A stretch of 64,000 nucleotides of DNA from contig NZ_CP084029.1 in assembly GCF_020181615.1 (NCBI RefSeq), forward strand, positions 4,333,888 through 4,397,887. The letters are read 5' to 3'. The notes under the pieces were generated by a model. That model was not told where the DNA came from. It worked only from the letters and a program-made list of their open reading frames with translations, and searched no databases. The stretch is from [Mycobacterium] crassicus (GTDB taxonomy: Bacteria; Actinomycetota; Actinomycetes; Mycobacteriales; Mycobacteriaceae). Each line of letters opens with the position of its first letter. Position 1 is the stretch's first letter. The translations under genes were made by a program, and so were the position numbers. This document shows, one piece after another, positions 30,032 through 37,442 of this stretch.

Positions 30032-30727
30032 GTGGGTGTGAGCAGCGAGCAGGTACCGCCGGTGCCCGATGACGACGATATTGACCCCCGCCGGACCCGG
30101 TCGCGCAACCGCTTGCTCGACGCCGCGACCGCGCTGCTCAGCAGCGGTGGCATCGAAGCCGTCACCATCGAGGCGGTCACCAAAGCTTCCAAGGTGGCCC
30201 GCACCACCCTCTACCGCCATTTCGGCAGCTCATCGCAGTTGCTCGCGGCCACCTTCGAGCGACTCTTACCTCAAGTAACCCCACCCGGGCCGGCCAGTGG
30301 GACATTGCGCGAACGACTCATCGAACTGCTCACCCGACAGTCTGCGCTGTTCGCCGACGCCCCAGCACACATCACCATGCTGGCCTGGCTCGCCCTGGGC
30401 CCGACCACAATCGATCACGCCAGCACCGAACATGCCCCGCAGGCGCTGCGAGCGCGGGTCATCAACCAATACCGGCAGCCCTTCGACGCCATCCTGCAAG
30501 ACATTGAGGCCGCTGCTGAATTCGACGGCCTGGACCCGGATCTCGCACTGTGCCAACTCATCGGACCACTCGCGTTCGCACGAATGACCGGCCTGCGATC
30601 CATCACCGCACACGACTGCGCCCGCATCGTCGACGACTTCCTGGCCACTCACCGGACCCAGGAAGCCCAATCCGCAGTTCCACAGCCCGACGGTCAAAGG
30701 GGCACAGACGACAACCGCCCGGGGTGA
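30032..30727 (+). CDS. TetR/AcrR family regulator (transposon cargo)
   Basis: This 231-aa protein has an N-terminal TetR DNA-binding domain from about residue 19: TRSRNRLLDAATALLSSGGIEAVTIEAVTKASKVARTTLYRHFGSSSQLL. A ligand-binding/dimerisation domain follows, with a TetR_C-type stretch (VINQYRQPFDAILQDIEAAAEF). The last 25 residues are polar and disordered. The start GTG at 30032 follows GAGGGG; GTG at 30038 is an alternative. It is divergent from the thioesterase and is the expected repressor of the thioesterase-DUF6188-MmpL genes and itself. The ligand is not known. Confidence 0.92.
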   Translation: MGVSSEQVPPVPDDDDIDPRRTRSRNRLLDAATALLSSGGIEAVTIEAVTKASKVARTTLYRHFGSSSQLLAATFERLLPQVTPPGPASGTLRERLIELLTRQSALFADAPAHITMLAWLALGPTTIDHASTEHAPQALRARVINQYRQPFDAILQDIEAAAEFDGLDPDLALCQLIGPLAFARMTGLRSITAHDCARIVDDFLATHRTQEAQSAVPQPDGQRGTDDNRPG

Positions 30728-30835
30728 GCCCTCTCCCGGGGCGCAATCAGTGCAACCGGGCAGGCGACAGGAGAAACGGGCCGGGATGGCAGCCGCGCAA
30801 TCCCTAGGCGGGCACACCGTGCGATTCAATCGTTC

Positions 30836-30872
30836 CCGATTAGGCTGATCGGCACGGGACGCACCTAATCGG
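30836..30872. repeat. Right-end subterminal inverted repeat of the transposon
   Basis: CCGATTAGG and CCTAATCGG form a perfect 9-bp inverted repeat with a 19-nt spacer, ending 36 bp from the right end of the element. It may be a terminator for tetR or a recombinase site. The rest of 30728-30908 contains no gene. Confidence 0.5.
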
Positions 30873-30878
30873 TAACAG

Positions 30879-31898
30879 TCATACACACATGCTCGCGACA
30901 CCAGATAATACGGCCGCCGCCAACTGGCTGTGCAGACCGGCACGGTCCAGCCCGCCGAGGGCGGCCAGCGCTTCCAGACGGGCCGGCACCTCGGCCGGAC
31001 TGTTGGCGTGCACCGTGCCGGCGCCCCCGTCGTGCCCGGTGTTCAGGGCCGCCAGCAGATCCACCACTTCGGCGCCCCGGACCTCGCCGACCACCAGCCG
31101 GTCCGGCCGCATCCGCAGCGCCTGCCGGACCAGCTCACGCAGCCCCACCTCACCCGCGCCTTCGACATTGGCCGCGCGAGCCACCAGCCGGACCAGATGC
31201 GGGTGGCGGGGTTGCAGCTCGGGGGCGTCCTCGACGCAGACCAGGCGCTCACTCGCTGGCACCGCCCCCAGCATGGCCGCCAGCAGCGTGGTCTTGCCGG
31301 CGCCGGTTCCACCGGAGACCAGGAACGCCAGCCGGGCGGCGATGATGTCGGCCAGCAGCGCCGCCGCCACCGGCGCGATGGCACCCGCCGCGGTCAGCGC
31401 GGCGATGTCCTGGGTGGCCGGCCGTAACACCCGCAACGACAGGCACGTCCCATCGAAGGCCACCGGCGGCAGTATCGCGTGCAGCCGCACACTGAACTCG
31501 CCGGTGCCGATACCGCCGAGCCGGCCGTCGACCCACGGTTGCGCGTCGTCGAGCCGGCGCCCCGCGGCCACCGCCAGTCGTTGGGCCAGTCGGCGCACCG
31601 CCGCCTCATCGGCGAATCGGATGTCGGTGCGCCGCAGGCCGGCTCCGTCGTCAACCCACACCGCATCGGGTGCGGTTACCAGGACGTCGGTGGTGGCGGG
31701 CGCACACAACAGCGGTTCGAGCACGCCGGCGCCGGTCAACTCGGTCTGCAGCACCCGCAGGCTGGACAGCATCTCGGTGTCGCCGAGCACACCGCCGGAT
31801 TCGGCCCGGATCGCGGCGGCCACCGCCTCCGGCCGTAACTCCGCCCACGCCTGCGCGGCCAGCCGTTCGCGGACCCGATCGATCAACGAATCCCTCAT
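30879..31898 (-). pseudogene. tadA 5' part, pilus assembly ATPase truncated by transposon
   Basis: This is the N-terminal 329 codons of a TadA/VirB11-type secretion ATPase (Rv3659c-like). They end at 30912 and are followed by ten element-derived codons (VLSGVASMCV) and TGA. Visible motifs are Walker A GGTGAGKTTLL with Lys202, the Asp box VCVEDAPELQ, Walker B RPDRLVVGEVRGAE and the His box GTVHANSP. The start ATG at 31898 overlaps the preceding gene's stop (ATGA). The last 59 native residues are at 19332-19511. A 339-aa product that keeps all ATPase motifs could still be made, but it lacks the C-terminal domain. TadA powers pilus assembly at the inner membrane. Confidence 0.9.
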
Positions 31899-32965
31899 GC
31901 TGCCGGCGCCTTTCGGCCAGGCAAGACCTGCAGAACCCGGGCTGCCGCAGCGGCCAGCGCGGATCGCCGCGGCAGCCGCAGGCCGGCGTGTTCGAGCTGC
32001 TCGATCAACCGGGTTTCGGCGCGCAGCGTCGCCAGCAAAGGCAACCCGATGATCTCGGCCACCTCGGCGGCACGCAGCCCGCCGGGCGCCGGACCTCGCA
32101 CCACCAGACCGACATTGGGGTTGGTCGCGCGCAGCCGCGGTGCGAGCGCAGCACCGGCCGAGCACGCCCGGACGTCGCACGGACTGACCATCACCACCAG
32201 GTCCGCGGCGCTCAGGGCGGTCTCGACCGGGTCGGTCAAGGCGCGGGGCAGGTCGCAGATCACGGTGATCCCGCCGCGGCGGCCCGCGTCCACGACAGCA
32301 TCCACCGCGCCGGCCTCGATCTCATGGGCCTGGTCACCGTTCCGGGGACCGGACAGCACACTGACCCCACGGTGTCGGGGCAACGCGGCTCGCAGGGCCG
32401 GCCAGGTCAACCGCCCGCTCTGCCGGGTCAGATCGCCCCAGCGCAGGCCGGCGACGTTCTCGGTGCCGGCCAGCAGGTCAATGCCCCCACCCCAGATGTC
32501 CAGGTCGATCAGCAGGGCATCCCCGGCGTTCTGGGCCAGCGCCGTCGCCAGCAGCGATGCGCCGGCTCCGCCGCGTGCGCCGATCACCGCGACGGCCTCG
32601 CCACGGCGGGCCCCGTCACGTACCCCCTCGGCCGCTTCAGCCAGCTCGGCCACCAGCTCGTTGCCGTCGGCGGGCAGGGTCAGGACTCGCTGCGCCCCGA
32701 CCGCGACGGCGGCCTGCCAGCCGGCCGGGGTGGGCTGGGCGTCGGTGAGCACGATGACATGCGCGCGGCGCGGTAGCCGGGCCGGGGAACAGCGAGCGGC
32801 TGCGGCTTCGTCGAGCACCACCGCCGCGGCCGCGGCCCAGGCCTTGCGACTGGGCACGGTGACGCCGAGATGGATCACCCGCACCCCCGCGGCCGCACCC
32901 ACCCGGTCCAGCTCGTCGCGCAGTGCGGGTTGGGTCACGAGGGCCAACAGGCCGGTGGTGCTCAC
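31895..32965 (-). CDS. ssd: CpaE/MinD-like septum-site protein Ssd
   Basis: This 356-aa protein is the first gene of the Tad locus and corresponds to Rv3660c (Ssd). The N-terminal part resembles an atypical receiver domain (VSTTGLLALVTQPALRDELDRVGAAAGVRVIHLG). The ParA/MinD-like domain begins near residue 130 (AVAVIGARGGAGASLLATALAQ). The deviant Walker A there has Ser/Ala and no lysine at the usual place, so nucleotide hydrolysis may be weak or lost. Asp residues of LLIDLDIWGGGIDLLAG remain. GTG at 32965 is used; the longer frame to 33049 covers the promoter region. In this family it positions the pilus machine or affects septation. Confidence 0.87.
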   Translation of the reverse strand: MSTTGLLALVTQPALRDELDRVGAAAGVRVIHLGVTVPSRKAWAAAAAVVLDEAAAARCSPARLPRRAHVIVLTDAQPTPAGWQAAVAVGAQRVLTLPADGNELVAELAEAAEGVRDGARRGEAVAVIGARGGAGASLLATALAQNAGDALLIDLDIWGGGIDLLAGTENVAGLRWGDLTRQSGRLTWPALRAALPRHRGVSVLSGPRNGDQAHEIEAGAVDAVVDAGRRGGITVICDLPRALTDPVETALSAADLVVMVSPCDVRACSAGAALAPRLRATNPNVGLVVRGPAPGGLRAAEVAEIIGLPLLATLRAETRLIEQLEHAGLRLPRRSALAAAAARVLQVLPGRKAPAA

Positions 32966-33072
32966 CCGCTCACGGTGGCGGGACGCGACCGCTCGAACCA
33001 GCCGAATTCGGCCGATTGTGGATGAAAAACCCGACTGGTGACAAACCAACGGTATGTACCACGGATAAAACG

Positions 33073-33113
33073 ATCCAAATTGGATGATTTAACCGTAATT
33101 GGAACACGTTCCA
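33073..33113. promoter_or_regulatory. AT-rich control region with palindromes upstream of the pilus operon
   Basis: The 417-bp gap 32966-33382 has no gene. It holds ATCCAA-A-TTGGAT (33073-33085) and TGGAAC-AC-GTTCCA (33100-33113). GGAACAC is repeated inverted as GTGTTCC about 25 bp further on. The local base composition is much more AT-rich than the flanks. These look like operators for the ssd-tad operon; the binding protein is unknown. Confidence 0.5.
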
Positions 33114-33158
33114 TTCGGAAAAATGGTGTTCCAGCGAAGAAAATACCCCGGAAAAAAG

Positions 33159-33196
33159 GACGACCCCCGCCAGGGGGGGAGGAGGCGGAGGTCGTC
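33159..33196. terminator. GC-rich hairpin between ssd and the HAD gene
   Basis: GACGACCCCCGCC (33159-33171) pairs with GGCGGAGGTCGTC (33184-33196) with one C-A mismatch, around a G-rich loop. It could end an antisense or leader transcript, or act as a 5' structure. No strong U-run follows on either strand. Confidence 0.45.
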
Positions 33197-33382
33197 GTGT
33201 ATCAACCCCGGGGGGTCGGGCCGATACACCCTCAGCATAAGCCGAGTGATGCCACTATACACACGACAGGGCGGTCTGGCGCAAGTGTCGCGGCCAAATG
33301 CCCCACTTCGTTCCGATGGCCCTGAAGTGCTCTTTCCGGCATAGCGCCGGGCCGGACCAGGCTCCGGACCTATGCTGTACCG

Positions 33383-34249
33383 GTGACGGCTTCCGACCCG
33401 GACACCCCGCAGCCGCAGTCCCTGCAGCCACCGCCGGCCACCGCGCCACTGGACCCCCGGACCCGCACCGCAGCCTTCCTGGACCTCGATCACACCGTGA
33501 TCGCCAAGTCCAGCGCGCTGGCCTTCAGCAAACCTTTTATGGATCAGGGGCTGATTAACCGCCGCACCGTTCTCAAGTCAAGTTACGCCCAATTCCTCAT
33601 GCTGCTGTCCGGCGCCGACCACGACCAGATGGAGCGGATGCGCACCCATCTGACCAACATGTGCACCGGCTGGAACGTGGAACAGGTAAAGGCGATCGTC
33701 AACGAGACGATGCACGACATCGTCACTCCCCTGGTGTTCGCCGAGGCGGCTGAGCTGATCGCCGACCACAAGCTCTGCGGACGGGACGTGGTGGTGGTCT
33801 CGGCCTCCGGGGAGGAGATCGTGGCCCCCATCGCCCGGGCGCTGGGGGCCACGCACGCCATGGCCACCCGCATGGTCGTCGCCGACGGCAAGTACACCGG
33901 CGAGATCGCGTTCTACTGCTACGGCGAAGGCAAAGTGCAGGCCATCCGCGAGCTGGCCGCACGCGAGGGCTACCCCCTGGAGCACTGCTACGCCTACTCC
34001 GACTCGATCACCGACCTGCCGATGCTGCAGGCCGTGGGCCACCCCTCGGCGGTGAACCCCGACCGCGGGCTGCGCAAAGAGGCGATCGCCAATGGGTGGC
34101 CGGTGCTCACCTTCTCCCGTCCGGTGTCGCTGCGCGACCGCATCCCTGCGCCGTCCGGCGCCGCCGTGGCCACCAGCGCGGCGGTCGGGATCAGCGCCAT
34201 CGCGGCCGGGGCACTGACCTACTCACTGCTGCGCCGACTCATTCCCTGA
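33383..34249 (+). CDS. HAD-family phosphatase, SerB/YfhB-type (Rv3661-like)
   Basis: This 288-aa protein has HAD motif I in AAFLDLDHTVIAKSSA (Asp nucleophile and following Asp), motif II VVVVSASGEEIV, and motif III/IV in YCYGEGKVQAIRELA with YSDSITDLPML. The cap region is helical (INRRTVLKSSYAQFLMLLSGADHDQMERM). The C-terminal 40 residues include a hydrophobic segment (VATSAAVGISAIAAGALTYSLL) that may anchor it to the membrane. The start is GTG. Substrate is not known; phosphoserine-like or lipid-head-group phosphates are family possibilities. It precedes the Ms1 RNA gene as in M. tuberculosis. Confidence 0.88.
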   Translation: MTASDPDTPQPQSLQPPPATAPLDPRTRTAAFLDLDHTVIAKSSALAFSKPFMDQGLINRRTVLKSSYAQFLMLLSGADHDQMERMRTHLTNMCTGWNVEQVKAIVNETMHDIVTPLVFAEAAELIADHKLCGRDVVVVSASGEEIVAPIARALGATHAMATRMVVADGKYTGEIAFYCYGEGKVQAIRELAAREGYPLEHCYAYSDSITDLPMLQAVGHPSAVNPDRGLRKEAIANGWPVLTFSRPVSLRDRIPAPSGAAVATSAAVGISAIAAGALTYSLLRRLIP

Positions 34250-34347
34250 CCGATCCAGCAAACACCGGCGGTCACAATCCGATGACACCGGACACGCCGT
34301 TTGCGATTGGGCCTTGCTGTGGCCTGCATCACGTAGTACAAAGGAAG

Positions 34348-34641
34348 CACGGAAGGCCGGTGAGGCCAAGATCGATCCGGAAGAGAAGGATCGATCTCCT
34401 GAACCGAACTTCCCAGTACGGATAGCGGTACCCACGCGGAGCCACAGCCGCGAAGATGGCAGAAGTGTTGTGGGCCTGCGTAATTGCGATACGTGTTCGG
34501 ATTTGCCAGCCCTTTGGGTGGGGTTGCCGCCGAATAACACCGCAGGAGCGCCGAGGCCGCCCACGCAACCCACGTTGGACGCTTGGTAACCGTGAACCGT
34601 ACTAGCGGGCGGCGGGCCGATTCCATCGGAACGCCGCCCGC
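34348..34641 (+). ncRNA. Ms1 / MTS2823-type small RNA
   Basis: The 418-bp gap between the HAD gene and the Rv3662c-like gene is where mycobacteria encode Ms1 (MTS2823), an abundant ~300-nt RNA that binds RNA polymerase core without sigma. Here TTGCTG (34315-34320) and TACAAA (34337-34342) are a plausible promoter, which would give a start near 34348. The region contains self-complementary pieces (GATCGATCCGG...GGATCGATC) and ends in a perfect hairpin terminator at 34605-34641. The resulting length of about 294 nt fits. The 5' end is an estimate, and the identity rests on synteny and structure. Confidence 0.75.
34605..34641 (+). terminator. Terminator of the Ms1-type RNA
   Basis: The outer arms GCGGGCGGC and GCCGCCCGC (9 bp) and an inner CCGAT/ATCGG stem form a long hairpin, followed by TTCGCTATT. 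Confidence 0.8.
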
Positions 34642-34667
34642 TTCGCTATTGCGGTGCAGCTATCGGA

Positions 34668-35432
34668 TCAGCGCTTGGCGCCAGCCTCAGCAATCCCCAG
34701 GGCATCCAGCGCGCCGGCGTGCATCGCACCGCAGCACAGCAGCAGCCACTGGGTGACGCCCGCTGTCGACCCGCCGGCGAAATCACGTGCCGCCTGGCGG
34801 TACTCGCCGGACTTGCGCATCCAGGTCACCTCCGGCACGCCCAGCCCGCGCCGGTCCAGCCCGCTGGCAATCGTCACCAGCCGGGCCGCACCCCGGGCAA
34901 CCACGCCGTCGGCACTGCCGAACGGCGCGAGCGTCAGCAGTTCGCCGTGCACCACCGCAGCGAACACCGGCGCGGCCACATTGGTGCCGCCGGTGGCCAA
35001 GTCGGCGAGCATCTCCAGCCGGCGGCCGACCTCCGCGCCACCCTGCGGCCGGCCGAGGTGATCCTCGTCGACCAGGTCGGCGGCGGCCAGCACGTGCAGC
35101 CGGGCCAGCGCCTGCAGCGGGGCACGCCGCCACACCTCGACCAGGGAGCCCTGGCCGCCCTCCAGAGCCTGGGCCACCCGCAGCGCCCCGGCGAACACGG
35201 GGTTCGCCGCAGCGGAGGCATCCACGCTGGTCGGGCCCCCATCGAGCACTGATGATGCCCGGGCCGCCCGCAGCGACGCCTCCGCGGCGCTGACCGGCCA
35301 GCCGCGCACGTTGGTCTTATGGCGCAGCGCGCGGGCCAACTCGTCGCGGACCTTTTCACTGGCCTCAGCGACACCGGGCAACTCAAGCAGCGGGGCCAAT
35401 GGATCGTCGGTGGTGATCACGGGCTGTGACAC
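34668..35432 (-). CDS. Conserved mycobacterial protein (Rv3662c-like)
   Basis: This 254-aa soluble, Ala-rich helical protein has no domain I recognise with confidence. It contains LRGWP-type and SSVLDGGP motifs (RGWPVSAAEASLRAARASSVLDGGPTS), RVAQALEGGQGSLVEVWRRAPLQALARLHVLAAADLV, and a C-terminal DFAGGSTAGVTQWLLLCCGAMHAGALDALG. The helical arrangement distantly recalls Fic/Doc-like folds, but no HPFxxGNG motif is present. GTG at 35432 is chosen because upstream codons run into the divergent acs gene. Only 28 bp separate the two start codons. Confidence 0.75.
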   Translation of the reverse strand: MSQPVITTDDPLAPLLELPGVAEASEKVRDELARALRHKTNVRGWPVSAAEASLRAARASSVLDGGPTSVDASAAANPVFAGALRVAQALEGGQGSLVEVWRRAPLQALARLHVLAAADLVDEDHLGRPQGGAEVGRRLEMLADLATGGTNVAAPVFAAVVHGELLTLAPFGSADGVVARGAARLVTIASGLDRRGLGVPEVTWMRKSGEYRQAARDFAGGSTAGVTQWLLLCCGAMHAGALDALGIAEAGAKR

Positions 35433-35460
35433 TACCGCCGGGTTGATTAGGCTCCATACG

Positions 35461-37434
35461 GTGAGCCGGATCTCAGACACCGCAGCTGCCCCTTCACCGT
35501 CGTCGTACCCGCCTTCCGCCGAGTTCGTGGCGCAGGCCAATTCGGGTCCTGAGCTGTATCGGGCGGCTGAGGCCGATCGCCTGGGATTCTGGGCGCAGCA
35601 GGCCAATGAGCTCAGTTGGGCGACGCCGTTCACCGAGGTGCTGGATTATTCGCGGGCGCCGTTCGCGCGGTGGTTTGCCGATGGCCGGCTCAACGTCGCC
35701 TACAACTGCGTGGACCGCCATGTGGAGGCCGGCAACGGGGATCGGGTGGCGATCCACTGGGAGGGCGAGCCGGTCGGGGATGCCCGCTCGATCACCTACG
35801 CCGAGTTGCTCGCCGAGGTGAGCCGGGCCGCCAACGCGCTGACCGCGCTGGGATTGACCGCCGGTGACCGGGTGGCGATCTACCTGCCGATGATCCCCGA
35901 GGCCGTCATCGCGATGCTGGCCTGTGCGCGGTTGGGCGTGCTGCACACCGTGGTGTTCGCCGGGTTCTCCGCGCACGCGCTGCGCTCGCGTATCGACGAC
36001 GCGCAGGCCAAGGTCGTGATCACCTCCGACGGGCAGTACCGGCGCGGTACGGCCGCGGCGCTCAAGCCCGCGGTGGACGAGGCGCTGAGCACCGGCGGCA
36101 CCCAGGAGACCGTGGAGCATGTGCTGGTGGTGCGCCGCACCGGTGACGATGTGGCGTGGACACCGGATCGGGACCTGTGGTGGCACGAGGTGGTCGGTGC
36201 GGCCGCACCGGAGCACGCGTGCGAGGCCTTCGAGGCCGAGCAGCCGCTGTTTCTGCTGTACACGTCCGGGACCACGGGCAAGCCCAAGGGCATCGTGCAC
36301 TCCAGCGGTGGTTACCTGACCCAGGCCGCCTACACCCACGCCCTCGTCTTCGACCTCAAGCCCGAGACCGACGTGTTCTGGTGCACCGCGGACGTCGGCT
36401 GGGTCACCGGCCACACCTACGCGGTGTACGGGCCGCTGGCCAACGGCACCACCGAGGTGATCTACGAGGGCACCCCGGAGTACCCGGACCAGCACCGGCA
36501 CTTCCAGATCATCGAAAAGTACGGTGTGACACTGTATTACACCGCTCCGACGCTGATCCGCACTTTCATGAAGTGGGGGCGTGAGGTCCCCGACGCCTGC
36601 GATCTGTCCAGCCTGCGACTGCTGGGTTCGGTCGGTGAGCCGATCAACCCCGAAGCCTGGCGCTGGTACCGGCGGGTGATCGGCGCGGACGCGGTGCCGG
36701 TGGTCGACACGTGGTGGCAGACCGAGACCGGCGCGACGATGATCTGCCCGCTGCCCGGGGTGGCCGCGGCCAAACCGGGTTCGGCGATGACCCCGCTGCC
36801 CGGGATCTCGGCGCGCATCGTCGACGACCACGGCGATCTGATCGCACCCGCCGACGGCTCGGCCGAACCGGTCACCGGGTACCTGGTGATCGATGAGCCC
36901 TGGCCGGCGATGGCGCGCGGAATCTGGGGCGACGACCAGCGTTTCATCGACACCTACTGGTCGCGATTCGCCGAGCAGGGCTGGTATTTCGCCGGGGACG
37001 GCGCCCGCTACGACGCCGACGGCGACATCTGGGTGCTGGGCCGGATCGATGACGTGATGAACGTGTCCGGGCACCGCATCTCCACCGCAGAGGTGGAGTC
37101 CGCCCTGGTCGGCCATGACGCGGTCGCCGAGGCGGCCGTGGTCGGGGCGATCGACGAGCAGACCGGCCAGCGGATCTGCGCGTTCGTGGTGCTGGCCGCT
37201 TCGCACAGCGAGGTCGGCGGCACGATCGTCGACGAACTGCGCCAGCGGGTCACCGTGGAGATCTCACCGATCGCCAAGCCCCGCAACATCCACGTCGTCC
37301 CGGAACTGCCCAAGACCCGCAGCGGCAAGATCATGCGGCGACTGCTGCGCGACATCGCCGACGGCCGCGAACTCGGCGACACCTCAACCCTGGTGGACCC
37401 CAGCGTGTTCGACGCCATCCGGGCAGCCGACTAG
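35461..37434 (+). CDS. acs: Acetyl-CoA synthetase
   Basis: This AMP-forming acetate-CoA ligase (657 aa) converts acetate, ATP and CoA to acetyl-CoA. Core motifs are LLYTSGTTGKPKGIVHSSGGY (P-loop), WCTADVGWVTGHTYAVYGPLANG, VDTWWQTETGATM, and the hinge region FAGDGARYDADGDIWVLGRIDDVMNVSGHRIS. The C-terminal SGKIMRRLLRDIA carries the regulatory lysine that protein acetyltransferases modify. GTG at 35461 gives a length close to the M. tuberculosis protein (651). The dpp peptide-transport operon, found between Rv3662c and acs in M. tuberculosis, is absent here. Confidence 0.96.
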   Translation: MSRISDTAAAPSPSSYPPSAEFVAQANSGPELYRAAEADRLGFWAQQANELSWATPFTEVLDYSRAPFARWFADGRLNVAYNCVDRHVEAGNGDRVAIHWEGEPVGDARSITYAELLAEVSRAANALTALGLTAGDRVAIYLPMIPEAVIAMLACARLGVLHTVVFAGFSAHALRSRIDDAQAKVVITSDGQYRRGTAAALKPAVDEALSTGGTQETVEHVLVVRRTGDDVAWTPDRDLWWHEVVGAAAPEHACEAFEAEQPLFLLYTSGTTGKPKGIVHSSGGYLTQAAYTHALVFDLKPETDVFWCTADVGWVTGHTYAVYGPLANGTTEVIYEGTPEYPDQHRHFQIIEKYGVTLYYTAPTLIRTFMKWGREVPDACDLSSLRLLGSVGEPINPEAWRWYRRVIGADAVPVVDTWWQTETGATMICPLPGVAAAKPGSAMTPLPGISARIVDDHGDLIAPADGSAEPVTGYLVIDEPWPAMARGIWGDDQRFIDTYWSRFAEQGWYFAGDGARYDADGDIWVLGRIDDVMNVSGHRISTAEVESALVGHDAVAEAAVVGAIDEQTGQRICAFVVLAASHSEVGGTIVDELRQRVTVEISPIAKPRNIHVVPELPKTRSGKIMRRLLRDIADGRELGDTSTLVDPSVFDAIRAAD

Positions 37435-37442
37435 GAAACGGC

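Larger units (their letters stand above)
19518..30908 (+). mobile_element. Tn554-like transposon inserted in tadA (about 11.4 kb)
   Basis: The element encodes tnpA-tnpB-tnpC in the Tn554 order: a ~400-aa tyrosine recombinase, a ~740-aa tyrosine recombinase with C-terminal Cys cluster, and a small helical DNA-binding protein with a coiled coil. Both ends read TTATC inward (TTATC at 19518-19522, GATAA at 30904-30908). No target duplication is visible. Six non-tadA bases (GCTGCT, 19512-19517) lie between host and element on the left only, as expected when the Tn554 crossover leaves a donor core hexamer at one junction. Cargo: an unknown gene with an XRE-ImmA/IrrE gene at the left, and MmpL, DUF6188, thioesterase and TetR genes at the right. 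The left 150 bp are clearly AT-richer than the flanks. The exact limits are inferred. Confidence 0.85.

Noticed and set aside
33100..33113. CRP-binding site in the pilus operon promoter
   Set aside because: TGGAAC-AC-GTTCCA does not match the mycobacterial CRP pattern TGTGA-N6-TCACA.
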